From the NCBI GenBank assembly GCA_963838375.1, contig CAWIQY010000007.1, positions 142,386 to 206,385 on the forward strand: 64,000 bases of DNA, read 5' to 3'. Of the stretch, positions 17,493 to 25,342 are shown piece by piece (positions within the stretch are counted from its first letter, which is position 1; each line of letters starts with the position of its first letter). The notes under the pieces were generated by a model, which was not told where the DNA came from, did not search any database, and was given only the letters and a program-made list of their open reading frames with translations. This DNA comes from DVED01 sp963838375 (lineage in GTDB: Bacteria > Cyanobacteriota > Cyanobacteriia > Cyanobacteriales > Geitlerinemataceae). Both the position numbers and the translations under genes were made by a program.

Positions 17493-18152
17493 ATGAAAGA
17501 TCTTTTCAATCATACCGTCTTCACCCAAAAATTTGTACGTATTTTAGCGTTGATTGCCGTTTTGGGGAGTCTGACTGCCTGTGGAAATACGACCTCTTCT
17601 ACCGATCCCGCTCCGGGGAGTACCGAAACCGATCGATCGGCACCCGAAACGACAACAACGGCACCGAAAACCACCCCAGATATCACGGAAAATCAGGCGG
17701 CATCTGATGGAAAACCGACTCAAACCGCACAAGCGTACTATCTCAGAGATACGGGAACCAATCTAGAGCCCGTTCCGGTTTCGGTCTCGGTTAAAGCCAA
17801 TGCCAACGATGCCGATGCGGTGCTGAAGGCGGCATTCGATCGACTTCTATCTCCATCCTCTAGCGATCCCCAGTTCGTCAGCGCCATTCCCCCCAATACT
17901 CAGCTTCGCAGCCTTGCTGTCAAGGGAGATGGCATCTATGTCGATCTGTCTTCGGAGTTTACCGAGGGAGGGGGAAGCGCGGGCATTATCGGACGCTTGG
18001 CTCAAGTCCTCTACACGGCTAGCAGTGTCGATTCCACTGCTGCTGTTTGGATTCTAGTTGACGGCGAACCCCTAACTTCCATGGGAGGAGAGGGACTCGA
18101 AGTTCCCCAACCGATCACGCGCCAAAACTTTCAGGAACAGTTCGAGCTTTAG
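17493..18152 (+). CDS. GerMN-domain lipoprotein
   Basis: 219 residues if translation starts at ATG 17493 (MKDLFNHTVF). The frame is open further upstream, but this start gives a proper lipoprotein signal: a hydrophobic stretch ending LTAC, with the lipidated Cys near residue 29. A Thr/Pro-rich spacer (about 30-75) leads to a GerMN (sporulation/germination) domain at about 80-215 with AYYLRDTGTNLEPVPV, FDRLLSP, IYVDLSSEF and WILVDGEPL. GerMN proteins are envelope proteins of unknown biochemical function; in cyanobacteria they are common as single lipoproteins. It is transcribed away from the TPS-CHAT locus and stands alone. Confidence 0.85.
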   Translation: MKDLFNHTVFTQKFVRILALIAVLGSLTACGNTTSSTDPAPGSTETDRSAPETTTTAPKTTPDITENQAASDGKPTQTAQAYYLRDTGTNLEPVPVSVSVKANANDADAVLKAAFDRLLSPSSSDPQFVSAIPPNTQLRSLAVKGDGIYVDLSSEFTEGGGSAGIIGRLAQVLYTASSVDSTAAVWILVDGEPLTSMGGEGLEVPQPITRQNFQEQFEL

Positions 18153-18367
18153 CGATCGATCGTAGGTAATGGCTAGCCGCTAGTGGCTAGTTGTGGACTC
18201 ACAATTCGAGAGTTCGCCCGGCGAATGGGTGCGACAGTCTGGGCAAAATGACACCTTCTGACGAGTCTGATGCTTATATCCTCCGTATTTTTATCGGGGG
18301 ATATAAACAAACAGACGAATTTATTCGCGTTTAGTGATTCGATTTCGCAAGTCCTTCGTGATACAAT

Positions 18368-18775
18368 TCATAGCGTCCTTTCCCTCATTGCCGAAACGGT
18401 CGATCCATCATTGAGAATATGTTGCTGTTTTTGGGATAAACCGAAAGCTCGGAAATGACGAGCTTGTTGTTCGATACGAGCAGCAAGACGATCGCACACC
18501 AAATTACACAGCTCAAAAATCAGCTCGTCCTCCACACTGTAGTAAGCCGATGTTCCTTCGCTGCGCCGACTGAGAATGCCTGCTTGGAGCATCACTTTCA
18601 GATGCTTAGACACATTCGCCTGGCTAGTTTCGGTCGCCTCTACCAATTCTTGAACGCATTGTTCTCGATCTCGCAGCAAATTTAACAGTCGCAAGCGCAT
18701 CGGTTCACTGAGAATACTAAAGTATTCTGCGACTTGCTGAGTGACTTCCTGTGGTATTGGCTGTGCTGGTTTCAT
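18368..18775 (-). CDS. ArsR/SmtB-family transcriptional regulator
   Basis: 135 residues from ATG 18775 (MKPAQPIPQ); an in-frame start ten codons earlier lacks support. The winged helix-turn-helix covers about 15-95, with YFSILSEPMRLRLLNLLRDREQCVQELVEATETSQANVSKHL split across helices, a typical ArsR fold. Its only cysteines are Cys in REQCVQEL and in FELCNLVCDRL. The classical ELCVCD metal motif in the recognition helix region is not intact, so the inducer may be something other than the SmtB metal ligands (thiol or redox sensing is possible). No obvious target gene is adjacent on the same strand. Confidence 0.85.
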   Translation of the reverse strand: MKPAQPIPQEVTQQVAEYFSILSEPMRLRLLNLLRDREQCVQELVEATETSQANVSKHLKVMLQAGILSRRSEGTSAYYSVEDELIFELCNLVCDRLAARIEQQARHFRAFGLSQKQQHILNDGSTVSAMRERTL

Positions 18776-18989
18776 CAAAATCAACCCAAAAGCTAGCGAT
18801 CCCAAAATTTTAACAGTCTACATTCCTCTATGAGAATACATGAAGATTCATTGACGTATTCCTGGGGGTTAAACACAACAGATCTCAGAGACGGGATCGT
18901 CCGACATCGCCTAGAGCGACAGTTAATACCCGTACTGGGCTGAGTATAACTATTGCTTGTCGTGACTGACTCGGCATCGCTGTCGAAAA

Positions 18990-19529
18990 CTAAACGGGTT
19001 TAACTCGGATCAGGGGTTGACCAAATTCCACCGCTTGACCATTTTCTGCCAGAATGTCCACAACTTCCCCGGAAATCTCTGCTTCCAATTCATTCATAAC
19101 CTTAAAGGCTTCAATAATACAAACGGTCTGACCGTTTCCGATGCGATCTCCCACCTCGACAAATGACGGTTCTCCAGGTGCGGACGCTTGATAAAATGTT
19201 CCCACCATGGGAGAGGTGATGACCTCATACTTGGGTTCGATCGCCGGTGGGGAGACGCTAGGGGCATAGGGTGGTGTCCCGCTGGCAGGAGTTTCCGTTG
19301 CTTCCCCAGTCGTCGGTGGCGCCACGGTCTGAGAATCGATCGTCTCCCGAGAGGCAAGGTCTCCTTCCCCAGCCGAACGAGCCAATGTGGCGGGCGATGT
19401 CAGCTCGCCCTTTGACGGCGATTTCCGCACCGTCAGTTCTAAGTCCCCACTTTTGAGCGTCAGTTCTGAGATATCCGTTTGACCAATCGCAGCTAACAGT
19501 TCGCGGAGTTCGTTGAAGTCCAGTTGCAC
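18990..19529 (-). CDS. accB: Biotin carboxyl carrier protein of acetyl-CoA carboxylase
   Basis: 179 residues, GTG start at 19529. The N-terminal MQLDFNELRELLAAIGQTDISEL segment is split from a C-terminal biotinyl domain (about 100-179) by a Pro/Thr-rich linker. This is the bacterial AccB layout, which carries CO2 from biotin carboxylase to the carboxyltransferase for malonyl-CoA synthesis. The biotin acceptor is Lys143. Its surroundings read EAFKVMNE, whereas AccB proteins almost always have EAMKLMNE or EAMKMMNE; the Met before the Lys is Phe here. The gene follows efp on the same strand, the usual cyanobacterial efp-accB arrangement, with about 265 bp between them. Confidence 0.95.
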   Translation of the reverse strand: MQLDFNELRELLAAIGQTDISELTLKSGDLELTVRKSPSKGELTSPATLARSAGEGDLASRETIDSQTVAPPTTGEATETPASGTPPYAPSVSPPAIEPKYEVITSPMVGTFYQASAPGEPSFVEVGDRIGNGQTVCIIEAFKVMNELEAEISGEVVDILAENGQAVEFGQPLIRVKPV

Positions 19530-19795
19530 GGTTTTGTCCCCTGTTCGTTGTCCTTTATCCTGTGTCCTTTGTCTTTAGCCTACTTGGGGTCTGTCTTTTG
19601 TCTCGGTCAGAGCGGAGTGGCGATCGAGAACGAGTGACCCCTAACGGGCGTTCCCTGGCATTCGACAAAGCTCCCGTCGCCTCCCATCCGTCGGTCGATC
19701 CCGAAACATCTTCCCCGATCTCGGCGGTTTTCATCGCAGCGAACTGTCCAGCCTGGAGGGTCGTTCGCACGTGCAACTTCTTTGGAGTATCGTGT

Positions 19796-20353
19796 TTACT
19801 CGCGTCCGAGGTAGGTATCGTTGCGAGTATCAACTTTGATCCGTTCTCCAATGGAAATAAACAACGGAACCATCACTTGAGCGCCTGTTTCGACAATGGC
19901 GGGTTTCGTCCCTCCGGTAGCCGTGTCTCCTTTGACCCCTGGGTCGGTATCGGTCACTTCCAAAACTACCGAGTTGGGCAATTCCACTTCGAGCACCTGT
20001 TCGCCCCAGCGAACCACGTTAGCTTCCATGCCTTCTTTGAGGTATTTAACGCGATCGCCGATTTGTTCGGTCGTGAGGCGGGATTCCTCGTAGGTCTCCA
20101 TGTCCATGAAAACATAGTCCTCCCCGTCCTTGTAAGTGTGCTGCATCAAGGATTTTTCCAGGTTGGCTTGCGGCACCGTTTCCCCAGCCCGGAACGTTCG
20201 ATCGACCACACTACCCGTTTGCACATTTTTCAATTTCGTTCGCACGAAAGCCGAACCTTTACCGGGTTTGACGTGGAGAAACTCCACGACCCGCCAAACG
20301 GATCCGTCCAAATCGATGGTGACACCAGTTCTAAAGTCGTTAGAAGAGATCAT
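19796..20353 (-). CDS. efp: Translation elongation factor P
   Basis: 185 residues, the normal EF-P length. Three beta-barrel (KOW/OB) domains are present: MISSNDFRTGVTIDLDG at the start, the domain I loop PGKGSAFVR with the tip residue Lys32, and the C-terminal GDTATGGTKPA and VPLFISIGERIKVDT signatures. It binds stalled ribosomes to relieve polyproline arrest. That is relevant here, since the TPS and CHAT proteins of this window are rich in Pro runs. It lies upstream of accB on the same strand. Confidence 0.97.
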   Translation of the reverse strand: MISSNDFRTGVTIDLDGSVWRVVEFLHVKPGKGSAFVRTKLKNVQTGSVVDRTFRAGETVPQANLEKSLMQHTYKDGEDYVFMDMETYEESRLTTEQIGDRVKYLKEGMEANVVRWGEQVLEVELPNSVVLEVTDTDPGVKGDTATGGTKPAIVETGAQVMVPLFISIGERIKVDTRNDTYLGRE

Positions 20354-20872
20354 GAATCTTGCGAGCGTCGCAGAACAATCGGCAACTTATTTTACCGCTT
20401 CGATGGTTCGTTTCTGGCAGTTGAGTAGCAGAAGTTAAGTGACATACTCCCGACACTGACTCTATGAGTACAGTGCGAGCGAAGCGTAGCGGAGGGGTCT
20501 TAACCCATATCACCTAACGGTTCGATTACTCGGTAAGCTTACCCGACGACACGGAATGTCCTACCGCACCGAACCTGAAAATCGAAAAGTTAACTGTTGT
20601 GTAGGCGGTGGTGAATTCAAACCTGCATCTGCATTTTACCTGCAATAGCAGGAGATTTATTTTAGCCGCCATTGCCCTGCAAATCTCATCCGATCGGGAT
20701 CCCACTTTTCAATTCCTTGTACCGCTGCAAAATAGCGATCGGGGCTCCTGGTAGGTGAGCTAAGTGAGTGGTTCGTAGTTAGTGGTCACTGCTATGGCAA
20801 GATAGTTAAGGTGGATGGGACAACCGTTAACGTCGATCCCCAGCCACCGCTAGTCGCAATCGTCAAGATATC
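20354..20872. other. Intergenic region holding an inverted transposon-end repeat
   Basis: 519 bases between divergent efp and the cyclophilin gene. The first 270 bases hold the inverted copy of the IS200/IS605-like end (listed separately). The remaining 250 bases should carry the promoter of the cyclophilin gene; I see no coding frame. A GGTAGGTGAGCTAAGTGAGTGGTTCGTAGTTAGTGGTC stretch (in two pieces of similar GTGAG/TAGTGG words) is weakly repetitive. Confidence 0.4.
20438..20620 (-). mobile_element. Second solo transposon end, inverted relative to 12228-12420
   Basis: Read on the minus strand this contains CACCACCGCCTACACAA, GGTGCGGTAGGACATTCCG, the GTAAGCTTAC palindrome, then CTGTACTCATAGAGTCAG and GTCGGGAGTATGTCAC. 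These are the same blocks in the same order as at 12228-12420. A CTTCGCTCGCACTGTACTC variant replaces the GAAGCCCGCGCTGTACTC word, and the first 20 bases of the region between the blocks differ. No transposase gene flanks it. It is likely a decayed or non-autonomous IS200/IS605-family end carrying a TnpB guide-RNA-like scaffold. Confidence 0.58.
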
Positions 20873-21973
20873 ATGCAAGGATTTAAACGCTGGCTTCAGG
20901 TAGGGGTAGTTTCCCTGGTCATGGCTACCCTCTCTCTCGGTTTGAGTGCTCCTGGGTTTGCTAACAATAATTATCGCGAGAGTCGTCTACCCCAGGGTAA
21001 TGCGATTACCAATTCCGAAGCGCTGTTGCAGTATGCGTTGCCGATCGACAATACGGTGGTACGTCAGTTGCAGCAGGATATTGAGGATATTGCCGAGCAA
21101 CTGCGGGCAAACCGTCGTTGGAAAGCGATCGAGGCGGATCTGAGGAAAGCTCGCCGAATTCTCAGTAAGCGTCAAGACGATTTATTGGAAAGCATTCCCG
21201 CCTCCCGTCAATCCCAAGCCGAGGCTTCGATCGCCCAAATTGAAGCGGAAATTGGCAACCTAGAAGCGGTAGTGGCAGAAAGAGAGAAGGAAAAAACTTG
21301 GGAAGGACGCAGTCGTCTTTTGTCGCTCATCGGCGATCTTGAGGATCTCATGGTGACGGATTTTCCCTTTGAGGTTCCCGAAAAATACAGCGATTTACCC
21401 CAGCTTAAAGGTCGCGCCACGGTAGAAATTCAGACCAATAAGGGAACGATGACGGCGATCGTTGACGGCTACAATGCCCCGATTACAGCGGGCAATTTTG
21501 TCGATCTCGTCCAACGGGGATTTTATGACAATATGCCGTTTGTCCGAGCTGAAGATTCTTATATCTTGCAAACGGGAGATCCGGCGGGTTCGGAAAATGG
21601 GTTTATCGATCCCAAAACTGGCGAGTATCGCACGATTCCCATGGAAATTCGGATTCCTGGGGAAGATTTGCCCATCTACGGTGCCACACTCGAAGAGGTG
21701 GGATTGTATCGGGAGTCACCCATTCTACCGTTCTCGGCGTTTGGAACCCTGGGAATGGCGCATCCGGATCTCGATCTCAATGGCGGCTCGTCTCAGTTTT
21801 TCTTCTTCTTATTTGAACCGGAGTTGACTCCTGCGGGATTGAATTTGCTCGATGGTCGCTATGCGGTTTTCGGGTATGTTGTGGAAGGAGAAAAAGTATT
21901 GGACAAACTGGGGAAAGGTGACAAAATTGAATCGATGAAAGTCGTTCGGGGTGCAGAGAATTTGGTGAATTAG
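20873..21973 (+). CDS. Cyclophilin-type peptidyl-prolyl isomerase, lumenal TLP40/CYP38-like
   Basis: 366 residues. A signal peptide (about 1-31) ends SAPGFA-NN. A helical N-terminal domain (about 45-165; LLQYALPIDNTVVRQLQQDIEDIAEQLR) precedes a cyclophilin domain (about 180-360) with TMTAIVDGYNAPITAGNFVDLV, MAHPDLDLNGGSSQFFF and DGRYAVFGYVVEG. The architecture matches plant CYP38/TLP40, a thylakoid-lumen protein needed for photosystem II assembly. In that family the isomerase site is degenerate and the helical domain is regulatory. Export to lumen or periplasm is inferred from the signal peptide. It is monocistronic. Confidence 0.9.
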   Translation: MQGFKRWLQVGVVSLVMATLSLGLSAPGFANNNYRESRLPQGNAITNSEALLQYALPIDNTVVRQLQQDIEDIAEQLRANRRWKAIEADLRKARRILSKRQDDLLESIPASRQSQAEASIAQIEAEIGNLEAVVAEREKEKTWEGRSRLLSLIGDLEDLMVTDFPFEVPEKYSDLPQLKGRATVEIQTNKGTMTAIVDGYNAPITAGNFVDLVQRGFYDNMPFVRAEDSYILQTGDPAGSENGFIDPKTGEYRTIPMEIRIPGEDLPIYGATLEEVGLYRESPILPFSAFGTLGMAHPDLDLNGGSSQFFFFLFEPELTPAGLNLLDGRYAVFGYVVEGEKVLDKLGKGDKIESMKVVRGAENLVN

Positions 21974-21993
21974 GTGAATTAAGTGTAGCCGGC

Positions 21994-22031
21994 GATGGGT
22001 GATGGATTGGTTCATCAACCCATCACCCATC
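21994..22031. terminator. 12-bp perfect hairpin between convergent genes
   Basis: GATGGGTGATGG (21994-22005) pairs perfectly with CCATCACCCATC (22020-22031) around a 14-base loop, about 20 bp after the cyclophilin stop. No U-tract follows on either strand, so intrinsic termination is uncertain. It may be a folded 3' end. Confidence 0.45.
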
Positions 22032-22169
22032 AGCCGAAGTCGATCGCGTTTTCCTGTTAACACATCCAGTCAACGCCATTGCGATCGCCAAATCTAGTTT
22101 GTATCTGAGAGAAAATCTCTCTTATCAGGGTGCAACCGCCCCAAGACGTTTGCCAACCGCTTCGTAGAA

Positions 22170-22970
22170 TTAAGTCGATCGATTTCTCAGTTTCCCTGCC
22201 GTTCTCAGGATTTGACAGGCAAGTACCGCTGCCCCAAATCCGTTGTCGATATTCACCACACCGATCCCCGAGGCGCAGGAATTGAGCATGGTTAGCAAGG
22301 GCGCGATCCCGCCAAAATGAGCGCCGTAGCCGACGCTGGTGGGAACGGCAATCACCGGACAATCGACTAAACCGCCGACAACACTGGGCAATGCCCCTTC
22401 CATTCCCGCCACAACAATTAAAACGTCAGCAGTGCTTAATACATCCAAATTTCCCAGCAAGCGGTGAATTCCGGCTACTCCCACATCCCACAGCCGTGTG
22501 ACTTGAAAACCGAACAGTTCGGCGGTGAAGGCGGCTTCTTGGGCTACGGGTATGTCTGAGGTTCCGGCGGTGACGATCGCGATCGATCCTGGATATTGGG
22601 GGATCGCGGGATCGGGGGCAATGGCACAAATGCGGGCGACTCGATCGTACCGCAGTTCCCGAATACTGGCTCTGAGGTGAGCAAACACGTCGGGTTCGAT
22701 CCGGGTTGCCATAATCGGCACATTTTGAGACAGTTGGGCATTTTTTTGCCGCATGGCTTCCATAATTCGCAGGATTTGTTCGGGGGTTTTTCCTAAACCC
22801 CAAATCACTTCGGGAAAGCCATTGCGTAAAGAACGATGATGGTCTACTTTGGCGAAATCTCCGACGGATTCAAAGCCAAAATGTTCGAGTTTACCCAGTG
22901 CGGCATCGGGGGCGATTTCTCCGGCAGCAACGGCGGCGAGCATTTGTCGCAGGGTTTCGATTTGGGTCAT
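22170..22970 (-). CDS. larB: LarB, pyridinium-3,5-biscarboxylic acid mononucleotide synthase
   Basis: 266 residues from ATG 22970 (MTQIETLRQ); an upstream in-frame start is less likely. The C-terminal half is a PurE-like (AIR carboxylase) domain with IAIVTAGTSDIPVAQEA, VVAGMEGALPSVVGGLVDCPV and PTSVGYG, diagnostic of LarB. LarB carboxylates and hydrolyses nicotinic acid adenine dinucleotide in the first step of nickel-pincer nucleotide synthesis, the cofactor of lactate racemase. The partners larC and larE are not in this window. Orphan or distant larB genes are common in cyanobacteria, and their physiological use there is unclear. Confidence 0.93.
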   Translation of the reverse strand: MTQIETLRQMLAAVAAGEIAPDAALGKLEHFGFESVGDFAKVDHHRSLRNGFPEVIWGLGKTPEQILRIMEAMRQKNAQLSQNVPIMATRIEPDVFAHLRASIRELRYDRVARICAIAPDPAIPQYPGSIAIVTAGTSDIPVAQEAAFTAELFGFQVTRLWDVGVAGIHRLLGNLDVLSTADVLIVVAGMEGALPSVVGGLVDCPVIAVPTSVGYGAHFGGIAPLLTMLNSCASGIGVVNIDNGFGAAVLACQILRTAGKLRNRST

Positions 22971-23487
22971 GGTTGTGAATGAGCGATGGGAGATCGATGT
23001 GCCATTCACCTTAAAATATCGCAAAACCAGTGTCAGACGGTCGAGCGACTTTGCAGACGCTTTGCGTGTTGTCTGTCAAATCTCATACATTTGGCGGATG
23101 CCGATCTCGATAAAGTTATGGTATTAAGTTATTTAGGCGAAGTCATATTTTGATGACATATGAAAAAAGATGCCCGCTTTCCCACCTGAAGTTCTTCCAA
23201 AACTCCCACCACTCTAGGGTTTCTTCAGGTTTTAACTCTCGACTCAGACAGGGGACGAGGTGAACGATCGCTTTTCCAGACTGCCGGCTTCCTGTTATAC
23301 TCCTGTAGAGCCGCCAGCGAAGGTCTAAAAAATCGAAGGAGATTGGGACAGAGTATCGCAAGCTTGAGTATACTTCGAGGATAATGTCTGCGGCTGGTAT
23401 CCAACGAACGATCGAGCAGTTGATGAACGAAGTTTCATCGTTAAGTTGGCAAAAGAATATGCTGTTAAATGGAATAAATCGGCAAAC
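22971..23487. other. Divergent promoter region between larB and the trehalose operon
   Basis: 517 bases with no convincing gene; a 72-codon minus-strand frame at 23143-23361 has no recognised motif. A TATACT hexamer near 23372 could be a -10 element for the treZ-treY-glgX operon, about 115 bases before the treZ ATG, but its -35 partner is weak. Confidence 0.35.
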
Positions 23488-25310
23488 ATGAGAATTGGCG
23501 CGACGTATCTGGGAAACGATCGCTGTGAATTTACCGTTTGGCTTCCCTGCTACAAGATGTAGCCGTCCAAATCACAGCCCCAAAACCACAACTCATTCCC
23601 CTGAAAAAGGAAGCGAGAGGATACTGGAAAGTTATTGCGGAAAACATTGCTCCAGGCAGCCTTTATACTTATCAACTCGAGGGAAGCACAAACCGACCCG
23701 ACCCGGCATCGTACTATCAACCTCAAGGCGTTCATGAGCCGTCACAAGTGGTTGACCAAGGCTCTTTTTCTTGGAGCGATTCTGGCTGGAAAAGTATTCC
23801 CCTCGAGGACTATATTATCTATGAAGTCCACGTGGGGACGTTTACTGAAAAAGGAACGTTCGAGGCAATTATCGACCGTCTGGATGACTTGAAAGAGTTG
23901 GGAGTCAATGCGATCGAAATCATGCCCGTTGCCCAATTTCCGGGCGATCGAAATTGGGGCTACGATGGCGTTTATCCCTTTGCCGTTCAAGACTCCTACG
24001 GCGGTGTAGATGGATTAAAAACTCTGGTCGATGCCTGCCACCAAAAAGGCTTTGCTGTAGTCCTCGATGTCGTCTACAATCACTTTGGTCCGGAAGGTAA
24101 CTATACCTCTAATTTTGCTCCCTATTTTATCGATAAATATCGCACGCCCTGGGGAAGCGCACTCAATTTTGACGATGCTTACAGCGACGGCGTTCGCAAT
24201 TTCTTTATCGAAAATGCCCTATATTGGTTCCGAGATCATCATATTGATGCGCTGAGATTAGATGCCATTCATGCAATCTACGACTTCTCAGCCAAGCACT
24301 TTCTAGCGGAGTTGGCAGAAAAAGTAGGAGAACTTTCCCAGCAGCAAGGTCGATCGTTTTATTTGATTGCCGAAAGCGATCTCAACGACGTTCGGATTAT
24401 CAATCCGCCCGAAAAAGGTGGCTACAACATCGATGCACAATGGTGCGATGATTTTCACCATAGTTTGCACAGCCTGATTACCAAAGAAGATCGAGGCTAT
24501 TACCGAGATTTTCGCGAGTTTAGAACCTTGGTAAAAGCCCTGCAAGAAGGGTTTGCCTATGCAGGAGAGTATTCAGAATTTCGCCAGCGCTACCATGGCA
24601 ATCCGGCGGGCGATCTAGATCCAGCTCAATTTGTAGTTTGTTGCCAAAATCACGATCAAGTTGGCAACCGAATGTTGGGCGAAAGGCTATCGCAATTAGT
24701 GTCGTTTGAAGCGGTAAAATTGGCGGCTGGGATGGTGTTGCTCTCTCCTTATATTCCCTTATTATTTATGGGGGAAGAGTATGGCGAAGAGGCTCCATTT
24801 TTATACTTTATCAGCCACGGCGATCGAGATTTAGTTGAATCGGTTCGCCAGGGAAGAAAAGCCGAATTCAAAGAATTTCACGAAGTTGGAGAACCGCCTG
24901 ATGCACAAGATTCCCAAACCTTTGAGCAGTCTAAGTTGAACTGGGAAAAACGTCGGGAAGGCAAGCATAAAGTGTTGTTCGAGTTGTATCGAACTCTGAT
25001 TAAACTTCGTCAAGAAGTTCCCGCATTGAAGTGCCGCGATCGTCAAAGTATCGACATTAACAGTTTTGAAGGTGAAAAAGTCATTACTCTAAGAAGACGG
25101 ATGGACAACAGTCAAGTCTTGGCAATCTTCAATTTCAGCGATCGAACACAAACAACCCAACTTGTACTCCCAGAAGGAAACTGGAAAAAAGTCTTAGATT
25201 CGTCCGATTCTCAATGGATGGGGAACGGTTCGACATTGCCACAACAAGTCGATGGAAAATTGACTCTAACCCTTCCCCATCAAAGTTTTGTGTTGTATCA
25301 AGTTGAATAA
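23488..25310 (+). CDS. treZ: Maltooligosyltrehalose trehalohydrolase TreZ, with N-terminal frameshift
   Basis: TreZ hydrolyses the glycosidic bond that releases trehalose from maltooligosyltrehalose. The GH13 domain has catalytic motifs DALRLDAIHAI, YLIAESDLND and CQNHDQVGNR. The expected N-terminus MRIGATYLGNDRCEFTVW begins at ATG 23488 but runs into a stop. Adding one G in the GG at 23540-23541 joins it to ...SLLQDVAVQITAPK. The main frame (23538-25310) is otherwise open for about 590 codons and could begin at a weak TTG (23538), losing the first strand of the N-terminal beta-sandwich. This is either a real lesion or a one-base sequence error. First gene of treZ-treY-glgX. Confidence 0.9.
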
Positions 25311-25342
25311 TTTTTACTTCAAAAGAAAGCGAGGTTAAAACC

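Noticed and set aside
19555..20428. Plus-strand frame of 288 codons over efp
   Set aside because: It is antisense to efp and its intergenic region, with no protein-like features.
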